This document shows, one piece after another, positions 55,687 through 63,994 of a stretch of 64,000 nucleotides of DNA. A program made the translations under genes and the position numbers. Within the stretch, counting starts at the first letter, position 1. Each line of letters begins with the position of its first letter. The notes below the pieces were generated by a model. That model did no database searches, was not told the DNA's origin, and saw only the letters and a program-made list of their open reading frames with translations. This DNA comes from Microbacterium testaceum (lineage in GTDB: Bacteria; Actinomycetota; Actinomycetes; Actinomycetales; Microbacteriaceae). The stretch is from positions 124,001-188,000 of the forward strand of contig NZ_BJML01000003.1 of NCBI RefSeq assembly GCF_006539145.1, in the 5' to 3' direction.

Positions 55687-55700
55687 CGATTGATCACGCT
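54768..55700 (+). mobile_element. IS5-family insertion sequence remnant
   Basis: A frameshifted IS5-type transposase with no clear terminal inverted repeats. At the right, typical IS-end sequence fades after TTCATAACGATT, and at the left the usual transposase N-terminus is replaced by MHALKSIKCMRVDLL. Boundaries are therefore approximate. The element lies between the crystallin-type gene and the SH3-type gene. Confidence 0.75.
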
Positions 55701-56032
55701 ACGGCGAGTACGCGGTGAGGAATCCATCCTTCACGTCCGTCAGCGTTCCGGCACCAGGACCAGCCGCTTTCTGAGTCATCCACGAGGACATCGACGTCTT
55801 CTCCCAACCTGGCCGGTAGCTCGGTGGTGTCGTATCCGAGACGAACAGTGCCGACCGAGCCGTCGATATCGAGGTGACGCGCCGGCACCCATCCCGTGCC
55901 CTGGGCCGCTGTCACGAACACGAAAGCGGGCCATTCCGTGTCCCGGTCTCCTATCTGAACGGCGTCGCCGGGAACGATCACGAGTGGGGCCCGATCTGGA
56001 ATCTCATGATCGGCGGTCAACACACATCTCAC
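55694..56032 (-). CDS. Tandem SH3-like domain protein
   Basis: 112-residue protein with two bacterial SH3-like beta-barrels: one around VIVPGDAVQIGDRD, WPAFVFV and GTGWVPARHLD, the second with ARLGEDVDVLVDDSESGWSWCRN and GREGWIPHRVL. No signal peptide is visible. The start is a GTG and could be further upstream, because the IS neighbourhood may have altered the 5' region. Such proteins are often annotated as ligand-binding SH3 proteins. Function is unknown. Confidence 0.7.
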   Translation of the reverse strand: MRCVLTADHEIPDRAPLVIVPGDAVQIGDRDTEWPAFVFVTAAQGTGWVPARHLDIDGSVGTVRLGYDTTELPARLGEDVDVLVDDSESGWSWCRNADGREGWIPHRVLAVA

Positions 56033-56363
56033 AGCGTCAATCCTCCCATCAGAGCCGACCCACGCAGCCTATGGGAGACACGCCCTAGCACCTCGACAAG
56101 ATTGGGTGTCAATAGTGTGAAGGGGGAGAATGACATGAAGTTTTCGCTTCGTCATAGGGCTGACCAGCGGTGACGCGGCGGTAACCGTTTCACTTCTCAG
56201 GGCGCGATTCGACCACGGTGCGCTGAGCTGCAACCGGCACGTCCGGGCGTGCGACTCGATCCGCCCGAAGCTGGTGCGTCACACGGTGCTCCGGGAAGAC
56301 GCGAAGATGGCGGCTCCGAGGGGGCACGCTGTTCTCGGGAGGGGGCTTCTTCGAAGCGGACCG
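56033..56363. other. Gap without supported gene
   Basis: No family-like reading frame. A 12-residue frame (ATG near 56134) preceded by GGGGGAGAATG has a good ribosome-binding site but ends quickly, so it could be a gene start cut by rearrangement. The rest is featureless. Confidence 0.4.
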
Positions 56364-56942
56364 TCACTCGTCGACGAAATGGATGGCCAGATCATCACGT
56401 TGCGACAGCGCCCCGAGGCGCCCGGAAGCCGACCGCGAAACCGCCAGGATCTGTAGGCCGTCCAATGCCTCCAGTGGACGGTAATCCTCGACGGGGGTGC
56501 CGGCCACGCCCACGGTGACCAGACCCTCGAGGGACCGGAGCGGGCTGAGGTCGGCGACCTTCGTCCCGTTCAGCCACAGCTTCTGGAGGCGTCGGAGTGG
56601 ACGGAGCGGTTCGATGTCCACGACCGGCGTGTCGCCGAGTTCGAGAACCGTGAGCGCTCGCAGCCCCGATAGCGGGCGGAGGTCAGCCACGCGTGTATCG
56701 CTCAACCACAGCTCTTCCAGAGCCCCAAGGCCTGCGAGTGGACGGAGATCGACGACATCCGTGCCGTCCAGTCCCAGGTGTCGGAGAGCGCGAAAGCGCT
56801 CGATGCCATCCAGCATCGTCACCTCATCGACGACGATCTCACTCACGCTCCCCGCACCCGCTCCCGGGGGTAATTGGCGCAGATGCTGCCGCACCGCAGC
56901 CCGGAGCCCCGCGTCCCTTAGCGATTCCACCTCATCGATCAC
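56364..56942 (-). CDS. Leucine-rich-repeat protein
   Basis: 192-residue cytosolic protein. Residues 53-162 are five near-perfect 22-residue repeats of the form L-x-x-L-x-L-x-x-T-x-V-x-D-(L/I)-x-P-L-x-x-L-x-x, the internalin/SDS22 pattern. Residues 1-50 are a capping helical segment with IDEVESLRDAGLRAAV; the C-terminal cap ends LAIHFVDE. No signal peptide or anchor. The GTG start at 56940-56942 was chosen because GGGAGG lies eight bases upstream. The LRR probably mediates protein-protein binding; the partner is unknown. Confidence 0.78.
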   Translation of the reverse strand: MIDEVESLRDAGLRAAVRQHLRQLPPGAGAGSVSEIVVDEVTMLDGIERFRALRHLGLDGTDVVDLRPLAGLGALEELWLSDTRVADLRPLSGLRALTVLELGDTPVVDIEPLRPLRRLQKLWLNGTKVADLSPLRSLEGLVTVGVAGTPVEDYRPLEALDGLQILAVSRSASGRLGALSQRDDLAIHFVDE

Positions 56943-57458
56943 CCGATCATCCTCCCGCGCCCGCCGGCGGACAGCGACCGGTGGGAACGGCGACGCCCTC
57001 GCACGTGTCCCCCAAATGGGGGACAAGGGTGATAGCTTTGACGACGGCTTCACCGTCCGGACCTGCCCCCAATGCACCCCATCCGGGCGGTGAGGTCTCG
57101 AACGAAGACGTGGGCGCGGCGCGATCCCGCGCGTGGGTCGACATCGCCGCGGGAACGCGCGTGACGCGACAGCCGTGGTGTGCGGGACGACTCCCCATCT
57201 CGGTCGTCATCTCCCGCGCCGACGACCTCGATCCGAGCCGTCGCCCGCGGGGCGAATCGCGCCAGTGGTTCGATGCGCCACCACACGTCTCATCGTGGTG
57301 TCCACGGGATGGGCGGGCCGCGCCACCGCCGCGGCACGCAGGGGGGCGTGTTCCGCGGGTTCACCGTCAGGGTATTCTCGAGAGGCGGTCTGCGACCTCC
57401 TCGCCGGGACGGGACGCGACAGGCCACCCTTCGGAGAACCACCCCGCCAGGAGAACAG
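56943..57458. other. Divergent intergenic region with a GTCCCCC palindrome
   Basis: Between the leftward LRR gene and the rightward gene pair. Contains a 20-base palindrome at 57006-57025. Frames between 57080 and 57450 are Arg/Pro-rich and not convincing. Confidence 0.5.
57006..57025. promoter_or_regulatory. Palindromic candidate operator
   Basis: TGTCCCCC-AAAT-GGGGGACA: perfect eight-base arms around four bases, followed by AGG. It lies about 65 bases upstream of the LRR gene start and faces the plus-strand genes. The symmetry suits a dimeric regulator; none is encoded next to it. Confidence 0.5.
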
Positions 57459-57596
57459 ATGGACCGGCTCGTCTATCAAGAGCGACGCATCTCCGACACC
57501 GAAAACCGGATGCCCTCGCCCCTTCGCTTCATCGAACGAGTGATGGACGACGCCAGCGGTGCCCGTGGGCTCCCTCTTGGTCCGGCCGGCGTATGA
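57459..57596 (+). CDS. Small hypothetical protein, coupled to the next gene
   Basis: 45-residue frame MDRLVYQERRISDTENRMPS, then RFIERVMDDASGARGLPLG. The ribosome-binding site CAGGAGAACAG is strong, and the stop overlaps the next ATG by four bases, the same coupling as in the genome's operons. No family recognised. The coupling is the main reason to accept it. Confidence 0.5.
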   Translation: MDRLVYQERRISDTENRMPSPLRFIERVMDDASGARGLPLGPAGV

Positions 57597-57937
57597 CCGA
57601 TCCTCAACGCCCGACGCAGGCGACGATCGCCGAGTGGGCCGCGCGCTTCGTGGCCAGGGGCGTTCCCGCGCTCGGCGAACCGCTCGTGCTTCCCCAGGAC
57701 GATGACGAGAACGGCGACGCGTTCATCGTCCTCATCCACCTGCGGCACGCGCCCGCTGCCATCTACCTCCAGCTCGACGAAAGCGGGCGGTGGGTGGCCA
57801 CCCTCACCGAGCGCCCCAGCGATCTCACGGGCACGTCCCTCGACCTCATCGCCCTCGGCGCCGAAGTCGAAGCGGCGGGTCAGCTGTGCGCCTACCTGCA
57901 GGAACGGACCGACGCTCACCTGGCGCCGTCCCCCTGA
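57593..57937 (+). CDS. Hypothetical protein
   Basis: 114-residue acidic cytosolic protein with an N-terminal amphipathic helix (TIAEWAARFVARGVPAL), a beta-rich centre (GDAFIVLIHLRHAPAAIYLQLDESGRWVATL), and a C-terminal helix (AGQLCAYLQERTDAH). Composition fits the genome. ATGA overlap with the 45-residue frame upstream. No family recognised. Confidence 0.6.
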   Translation: MTDPQRPTQATIAEWAARFVARGVPALGEPLVLPQDDDENGDAFIVLIHLRHAPAAIYLQLDESGRWVATLTERPSDLTGTSLDLIALGAEVEAAGQLCAYLQERTDAHLAPSP

Positions 57938-58171
57938 TCGTCGGACCGCGTCGCTGCGCTGCGGACCTCGCCGATACCGCTGATCCCGTCGCGCGCCCGG
58001 GCAGGCGCCCGCGGTGCCTCGCGCGGACGCAACCGGAGCGCGTCGACGGCAGCTCGTTACGGAGCCGTGCCGACGACCCGATAGTAGGGCTGGACCCTCC
58101 GCGTCACCCCGATGGTGCGCGAAGCCGCTGACCCGCGACGTCCACGCCCCCGTTCCGATCGGAGCTGCAGC

Positions 58172-58717
58172 ATGACCGTCCCCGCCGCCCACGAGTACCG
58201 CACCTACCCCGTCGTGACTCTTCCGGTGTTCGACCTCCGAACGGGGGATGTGGTGGTCGGTACGGATTCCGAGGTCGTCGGGATCGATGCCGAGAGCCCG
58301 TGGACGCGCCGCATCTCCGAGCGGCATCCCTCGGGGCAGATCACCCGATTCGCCTACGACTGCGCGGACGAGCTCACGGTGTATCGAAAGCCGCCAGCCG
58401 AATCCGCCGCCGACTCGGGCGCGGAGAGCGCTCCCGGCACGAGGACCGGGCGCCCCGCCGGCATCCGCTGCCCGCACTGCGGGAACGTGAGCGCCTTCGC
58501 GGTCCAGCTCACCGTGAACGTGGTGCTCGACGGCGACCTCGACGTCATCGGCTCCCCGCAGGCCTCGTCCGATCAGTGTTCCGCCCGCCTCACCGGCCCC
58601 GGGGACGGGTTCCGCGGAGACGAGCCCGTGCAGTGCCAGCAAGACCGAGGCGGGTGCGGACACCGAGGCAGCGTCGAGCAGTTCCGCGTCCGCGCGGAGG
58701 ATTCCGCCGTCGAGTAG
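58172..58717 (+). CDS. Hypothetical protein with a C-terminal zinc-ribbon-like Cys cluster
   Basis: 181-residue cytosolic protein. The N-terminal half (about 1-85) has alternating beta-strands (YPVVTLPVFDLRTGDVVVGTD). The C-terminal half starts with CPHCG (about 99-103), then further Cys in DQCSARL, VQCQQ and GGCGH. Four to five Cys spaced this way suggest a zinc ribbon. The ATG at 58172 was chosen because GGAGCTGCAGC lies just upstream and the longer frame is Arg-rich. The previous gene ends 234 bases upstream. Confidence 0.65.
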   Translation: MTVPAAHEYRTYPVVTLPVFDLRTGDVVVGTDSEVVGIDAESPWTRRISERHPSGQITRFAYDCADELTVYRKPPAESAADSGAESAPGTRTGRPAGIRCPHCGNVSAFAVQLTVNVVLDGDLDVIGSPQASSDQCSARLTGPGDGFRGDEPVQCQQDRGGCGHRGSVEQFRVRAEDSAVE

Positions 58718-58760
58718 CCGGCCACGGAGGAGTCCGCCCCGGCCTGGATACGCTCGACCG

Positions 58761-60041
58761 ATGGACGAGGACGCGCCGCCGACAAAGAAGCCGCGGGAGA
58801 TCCTCCGCCATCCGGCTTTCGCGTTCTTCTGGACCGCGACGACGCTCCGCGCGTTCGGGTCGACGATCGCCGGGGTCGCCTTCCAGGTGCTCATCGTCAC
58901 GGTGATCGCGGCGACGCCGGCACAGGTCGGCATCCTGAACGCCCTCAGCGTCGTTCCGTACCTGTTCCTCGGCCTGGTCGTGGGCGCGTGGATGGACCGC
59001 GGAAGACGGCAGCGGACGCTGGTGGTCACGACGATCGGGCGGGCGCTGGTGCTCGCCGTCGTCCCCATCCTCGTGCTGACGGGCGTGCTCGATTTCTGGT
59101 CGGTGGCGGCGATCACCCTCGCGCTCGGCGTGCTCACCCTGTTCGGGGACTCCGCAGCGCAGCCGCTGCTCCCGCGGCTCGTGCCGAGATCGTCGCTCCC
59201 GGCAGCGAATGCGCGGCTCGGCCAGAGCCAGACCGTGGCTCAGACGGCGGGGCCGGCGATCGGCGGTGCCCTTCTCGCGATCGTCGGGGCGCCGATCCTG
59301 TTCGTGGTCGACGCCGTCATCGCCGCGATCGCCGCGGTGCTGCAGTCGCGGATCTCGGTGTCCGAGGCGAAGGCTCCGCCGCGGGCCGCCGGCCGGCACG
59401 TGGGGCATGAGATCGCGCAGGGCATGCGCTACACCTATCGGCATCCGAGGCTGCGTCCGCTCGCGATCTCGATCCACGTGTGGTTCCTCGGCAACAGCAT
59501 CGTGGCGACGGCATTCGTCGTCTTCGCGCTGCGCGAGCTCGCCCTGCCCGCGTGGGCGTACGGGGTTGCCCTGGCGCTCGGGGGAGTCGGCGGTTTCGTG
59601 GGGGCGGTGGTCGCCCCGGGCCTCGGCGTTCGGCTGGGAGCGGGCCGGGCGATCCTGCTCGGACGCGTTCTCGTCGTGCTGCCCTGGGCCGTTCTGGCCT
59701 TCGTCCCGCTCAGGCCCGACAGTGGCATCGGGGTGATCCTCGCCGTCGTCGCGGCCGCGCAGTTCGTCTACGGCCTCGCGATGGGGATCGAGGATACGAA
59801 CGACATCTCTTACCGACAGTCCGTCGCGCCGGATCGCATCCAGGGTCGGATGAACTCGACCATCCGCACCGTGAACCGCAGTGTCTTCTTCGTCGGCGCA
59901 TTGCTGGCGGGCGTGCTCATGACCTCGCTCGGCCTTCCGGTGACGCTCGGGATCGGTGCGGGGCTGTTCGTCCTCGCCGCGCTGGTCATCGCCCTCTCAC
60001 CGCTGCGCGGAGCGCGCCACGATAGCTCTTCGCGCAGCTGA
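58761..60041 (+). CDS. MFS exporter (EntS/MFS_3-like)
   Basis: 426-residue 12-helix major facilitator. The first loop carries motif A-like GAWMDRGRRQRTLVVT near residue 73. FGDSAAQPLLPRLVPRSSLPAANARLGQSQTVAQTAGPAIGG and the second-half DRIQGRMNSTIRTVNR signature are typical of the EntS/MFS_3 group. The likely role is efflux of a small molecule, siderophore or drug. It starts at ATG 58761, 43 bases after the zinc-ribbon-like gene. Confidence 0.88.
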   Translation: MDEDAPPTKKPREILRHPAFAFFWTATTLRAFGSTIAGVAFQVLIVTVIAATPAQVGILNALSVVPYLFLGLVVGAWMDRGRRQRTLVVTTIGRALVLAVVPILVLTGVLDFWSVAAITLALGVLTLFGDSAAQPLLPRLVPRSSLPAANARLGQSQTVAQTAGPAIGGALLAIVGAPILFVVDAVIAAIAAVLQSRISVSEAKAPPRAAGRHVGHEIAQGMRYTYRHPRLRPLAISIHVWFLGNSIVATAFVVFALRELALPAWAYGVALALGGVGGFVGAVVAPGLGVRLGAGRAILLGRVLVVLPWAVLAFVPLRPDSGIGVILAVVAAAQFVYGLAMGIEDTNDISYRQSVAPDRIQGRMNSTIRTVNRSVFFVGALLAGVLMTSLGLPVTLGIGAGLFVLAALVIALSPLRGARHDSSSRS

Positions 60042-60067
60042 GAACCGCGCACGCGCGCTCGGGCGGA

Positions 60068-61093
60068 TCACACCCGCGGCTGCTGCTGCGTGATGCAGTG
60101 GATGCCGCCCCCGCGGTCGAAGATGGGGCGCGAGTCGACCGTGATCACGCGACGACCCGGGTAGGCCTGGGCGATGATCTCGCGCGCCCGCGCGTCGGCT
60201 GCGTCGTCGCCGAAGCCGCACAACACGACCCCGTCGTTGGTGACGAGGTGGTTGATGTAACTCCAGTCGAGCCACCCCTCGTCATCACGCAGAGCGGAAG
60301 GAGCGGGGATGCCGGTGATGGCGACGCTGCGGCCCCGCTCGGCGAACGCGGTCTCGAGCTCGCTCCGTACGAGGCGCGACACCTCGAAGTCGGGGTGGGA
60401 GGCGTCCGTCTGCTCGTGGATGAGGACGTGCTCGGGCGAGGCGAAGGTGGCGACGATGTCGACGTGCCCGTTGGTGCCGAGGTCGTCGTAATCGCGGGTC
60501 AGGCCGCGCGAGAGCCAGATGGCATCCGTCGCTCCGATCGTTCGGGCCATTTCGGCCTCGACGCGGGTGCGGTCGGCGAAGGGGTTGCGACGGGGGTCGA
60601 GCTGCACGGTCTCGGTGAGAAGGACCGTGCCGGTGCCGTCGACGTGGAGCCCGCCGCCCTCGGCGACGAGGAGAGAGTCGACGCGCTCGGCTCCCGCGTG
60701 CTCGGCGACGACGCGGGCGATACCGGCGGACTTCTGCCATTCGGCCCAGTCGGGTGCGCCCCATCCGTTGAAGATCCAATCGACGGCGCCGAGGACGCCC
60801 GGGCGGTCGGGGTCGACGACGAAGGTGGGCCCCACGTCGCGCATCCAGAACTCGTCGAGCGGGGCTTCGACGATCTCGATGTCGGCGGAGAGCATGCGTC
60901 GGGCCCGAGCCATCTCGGTGGGGTCGACGACCATCGTCACCGGCTCGAACTGTTGCACGGCGTGCGCGACGTCGGTCCAGGCCCGGTAACCCTGCTCGCG
61001 GAATTCCGCGCCCACTCCGAGGGTGATGCCTTCGCGGGGGAACGCCATCCAGGTGCGCTCGTGCGGGGCGGATTCTGCGGGCATGCGCCACAT
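60068..61093 (-). CDS. aguA: Agmatine deiminase
   Basis: 341-residue guanidine-modifying (pentein) hydrolase that converts agmatine to N-carbamoylputrescine and ammonia. The catalytic Cys333 lies in GGGIHCITQQQ. The catalytic His is in GTNGHVDI, and the substrate acids are in EFWMRDVGPTFVVD and AEGGGLHVDGTGT. An early ESAPHERTWMAFP matches the family. Two ATGs (first codon and fourth) are possible starts. It is 27 bases downstream of the class III PLP enzyme and is likely co-transcribed with it. Confidence 0.93.
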   Translation of the reverse strand: MWRMPAESAPHERTWMAFPREGITLGVGAEFREQGYRAWTDVAHAVQQFEPVTMVVDPTEMARARRMLSADIEIVEAPLDEFWMRDVGPTFVVDPDRPGVLGAVDWIFNGWGAPDWAEWQKSAGIARVVAEHAGAERVDSLLVAEGGGLHVDGTGTVLLTETVQLDPRRNPFADRTRVEAEMARTIGATDAIWLSRGLTRDYDDLGTNGHVDIVATFASPEHVLIHEQTDASHPDFEVSRLVRSELETAFAERGRSVAITGIPAPSALRDDEGWLDWSYINHLVTNDGVVLCGFGDDAADARAREIIAQAYPGRRVITVDSRPIFDRGGGIHCITQQQPRV

Positions 61094-61120
61094 GGCGTGC
61101 TCCTTCCGGGGTCGGGTGGG

Positions 61121-63994
61121 TCAGTAACCGGTGGTGAGGACGCGATCGAGGGCATCGACGAAGACGTCGACCGAGGCGCGCGTGACGACGAGGGGCGGTT
61201 TGATCTTCAGCACGTTCTGGTGATCGCCGGTGGGTTGCATGATCACGCCGAGTTCGAGCAAGCGATCGCAGATCGCCGCGGTCTCGGTGGTCGCGGGTTC
61301 GAGCGTCTCGCGGTCGCGCACGAACTCGACGCCCAGATACAGTCCCGAGCCGTGCACGGTGCCGATGAGGTCGTGCTTCTTCCCGAGCTCTTCGAGGCGT
61401 CGCTTGAGGTGTGCGCCGACGACCCGCGCGTTCTCTTGCAGACCCTCCTGCTCGATCACGTCGAGCACGGCCATGCCGATCACCGACGACACGGGCGAGC
61501 CCCCGGTGGACGAGAAGAAGTACCCGCCGGTGCGATAGCGGTCGGCGATCTCGCGCCGCGTGACCACTGCGCCGAGCGGGTGGCCGCCGCCGATGGACTT
61601 CGCCACCGCGACGATGTCGGGCACGGCTCCCTGCTGCTGGAAGCCCCAGAACCATTCACCGAGGCGGCCGTAGCCGACCTGCACCTCGTCGGCGATCGCG
61701 AGACCCCCGTGGCGGCGGATCGCGGCGTAGACCGCGCCGAGGTATCCCTCGGGCAGGGCCACCCCGCCGGCGTTGCCGAAGTAGGTCTCGGCGATCATGC
61801 CCGCCGGAGGGCGACCGGATGCCGCGAGCTCGTCGATGACCGCGACGGCTTCGGGCGCGTACTTCTCGGCATCCGCCCCCCGGTGCTTCCCCCGGTAGGA
61901 GTTCGCCGCGTCGACGGTGTGCACCCAGTCGGGCCGCGTGCTCAGCGCATGAGGGTTGTCGGCGATCGAGGTCGATACGGCATCGCTGGCGTAGGTCCAG
62001 CCGTGGTACGCCTCGCGCATCGCGACGATGTCGGGGCGGCCGGTCGCCGCCATCGCGAGGCGGATCGCGAGATCGGTCGCCTCGGATCCGGAGTTGACGA
62101 AGAACACGGTGTCGAAGCCCTCGGGCAGGGTCGCGGCGATCCGATCGGCGTAGTCGGTGATCGCTCGGTAATGGAACCGCGAGTTCGTGTTCAGCAGGTG
62201 CATCTGCCGGGAGCCCGCCTCGACCACGCGCGGATGGGCGTGGCCGACCGAGGCGACGTTGTTGACCATGTCGAGGTAGACGCGACCGTTCACGTCGATC
62301 AGGTGTTCGCGCCACCCGCGCTCGATGCGCGGGGGAGCGGCGTAGTAGTGCTCCTGCACCTCGGCGAGCACCTCGTGGCGGCGTGCGAGCACGTCGTCGT
62401 CGACGGGAGTTTCGGCGGGGACGCCGATCGCGGCCCCGGGATCGCCGGCCACCTCGCGCCACGCGGCCGCGAGGGCGGGGGTGGTGCGCGCGGGCGGGAT
62501 CGCTCCGTCGATCGCGCGGCGCAAGACCAACCGGGTGCGAGCGGGCAGGACCCCGGATGCCGCCGCGGCAGCGCCCGTGATCGTCACGGTCTCGTCGGCC
62601 GAGGTCCAGACCAGATCCTCCCCCTCGCGGCGGATGTCGCCGGGGGCGAGCGGGGTCGGCTCGGCGAGCCACACGGTCACCCCGGTCGGCAGCGACGCCG
62701 CGGTCGAGGGGAAGGGGGCGCTCGTCCCGGTGAGCTGGGCAGTCCAGGCCGGAAGTGTCACCATCGCCGCTCCCGCATCGAGAGCGTCGAGCGCGGCGTT
62801 GTCGAGCGTTCCCGCGTCGAGCCAGGCGCCGCCGTCGTTCAGGGGCGACTCGGTCGTCGCGTCGAGCTCGACGAACGGTACCTCGGGCAGCAGAGGGGCG
62901 GCACCCCACGCCCGGGGGTTCGCCGCCGGGCGGCCGAGAGCGGCCCGCGTCGCGGCGGTGATCACGGGCAGTGGCACGGATGCCGCCTGCTCGAGGATGC
63001 GGAACTCGCGGTCGAGTGCGACGCTGGCGTACGCGTTCTCGTCGTCGAGGCGCACCTGCGCCCGGCCGCTGAGCACGAGGACCGCCCCGCGGAGGACGAC
63101 CAGCGGCCAGAGAGCCGTGATCTCGTCATCGGTGAGGTCGCGCACCCGGTCGAAGGCGCGGATGGCGGGCAGGGCGCTCTCGGGCGTCGCGTCGTCGTGA
63201 TGCAGGATCGACGAGACGGTCACGGCGATCTCGCCCACACGCCACGACACGCACACGTCTCCGAAGTCGATGACCGCGTCGGGCACCGTCTCGCCGGGGG
63301 CGCGCAGCACGTTGTCGTCGGTGACGTCGAAGTGTCCGGCCTGGACGGGGAGGGCGTCCCGCACGGTGGCGAGGGCGGCGCGGGCCGCGTCGGCGGCACG
63401 CTGGACGATGTCTCGCACCTCGGCATCCGGTTCGAGGGGGAGGAGGGTGTCGATGACGCGCCCGGCGTGGCGGAGATCCCATTGCAGCACCCGGCCGCTC
63501 GCGGGGTGGGTGAAATCGGCGAGCGAGAGGCTCACGGCCCCCGAGAGGGAGCCCATCCGCTCGACGACCGCGGGGGAGAGGTAGCCCGAGCCCATGAGCG
63601 TGCGTCCGTCGATGTTCTCGATCACCCGCGCGTGGATGCGCCCCTGGCTCGACTCCCACCACGTCGACATCGCACCGTGCGGTCCCTCGACGATGCGGGG
63701 GATGCGCAGGTGAGGGGTGCGCTCGGCCACGAGGGCCGCCGCGGCGTCCTGCATCTCGATCTCGGCCTCGCTGAACACGGGATTGCTGAGCTTGAGCACT
63801 CCCAGGGGCTCGGAAGAGCCGCGACGGAACACGCGGAAGTTCTGGTCCTGTTGACTGCCGAGTCCCCGCAGGTCGATGTCGACGCCGAACGCGTCGGCGA
63901 ACAGCCGCCGCACCTCGTCGTCGGAGAGCGTCGGGGTAGGCAGGTCGACCTGGCTGAAGTAGTCGAAGACGGGGGTCGGAGCGGTCTCGGTCAC
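61121..63994 (-). CDS. Fusion: APH-type kinase, degenerate middle domain, class III PLP enzyme
   Basis: 957-residue fused protein. Residues about 20-335 are an aminoglycoside phosphotransferase/choline-kinase-like fold: FDVTDDNVL (near 220) is a relaxed HxDxxxxN loop, and DFGDV (near 242) the metal site. Residues 340-535 form a poorly conserved middle section; in proteobacterial fusions this place holds an M23-type domain, but no HxxxD/HxH zinc motif is seen here. Residues 545-955 are a class III aminotransferase: NSGSEATDLAIRLA, IADEVQVGYGRLGEWFWGF, and the PLP Lys in VAKSIGGGHP (about 799). The known fold pairing suggests phosphorylation of an amino-alcohol and PLP-dependent elimination (ETNPPL-like); inference. 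Start ATG/GTG at 63992-63994 is 6 bases from the window end, so it may start further upstream. Confidence 0.85.
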   Translation of the reverse strand: MTETAPTPVFDYFSQVDLPTPTLSDDEVRRLFADAFGVDIDLRGLGSQQDQNFRVFRRGSSEPLGVLKLSNPVFSEAEIEMQDAAAALVAERTPHLRIPRIVEGPHGAMSTWWESSQGRIHARVIENIDGRTLMGSGYLSPAVVERMGSLSGAVSLSLADFTHPASGRVLQWDLRHAGRVIDTLLPLEPDAEVRDIVQRAADAARAALATVRDALPVQAGHFDVTDDNVLRAPGETVPDAVIDFGDVCVSWRVGEIAVTVSSILHHDDATPESALPAIRAFDRVRDLTDDEITALWPLVVLRGAVLVLSGRAQVRLDDENAYASVALDREFRILEQAASVPLPVITAATRAALGRPAANPRAWGAAPLLPEVPFVELDATTESPLNDGGAWLDAGTLDNAALDALDAGAAMVTLPAWTAQLTGTSAPFPSTAASLPTGVTVWLAEPTPLAPGDIRREGEDLVWTSADETVTITGAAAAASGVLPARTRLVLRRAIDGAIPPARTTPALAAAWREVAGDPGAAIGVPAETPVDDDVLARRHEVLAEVQEHYYAAPPRIERGWREHLIDVNGRVYLDMVNNVASVGHAHPRVVEAGSRQMHLLNTNSRFHYRAITDYADRIAATLPEGFDTVFFVNSGSEATDLAIRLAMAATGRPDIVAMREAYHGWTYASDAVSTSIADNPHALSTRPDWVHTVDAANSYRGKHRGADAEKYAPEAVAVIDELAASGRPPAGMIAETYFGNAGGVALPEGYLGAVYAAIRRHGGLAIADEVQVGYGRLGEWFWGFQQQGAVPDIVAVAKSIGGGHPLGAVVTRREIADRYRTGGYFFSSTGGSPVSSVIGMAVLDVIEQEGLQENARVVGAHLKRRLEELGKKHDLIGTVHGSGLYLGVEFVRDRETLEPATTETAAICDRLLELGVIMQPTGDHQNVLKIKPPLVVTRASVDVFVDALDRVLTTGY

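Noticed and set aside
57050..57286. 78-residue minus-strand frame in the gap left of the coupled pair
   Set aside because: Arg-rich, no ribosome-binding site, and it contains no conserved pattern.
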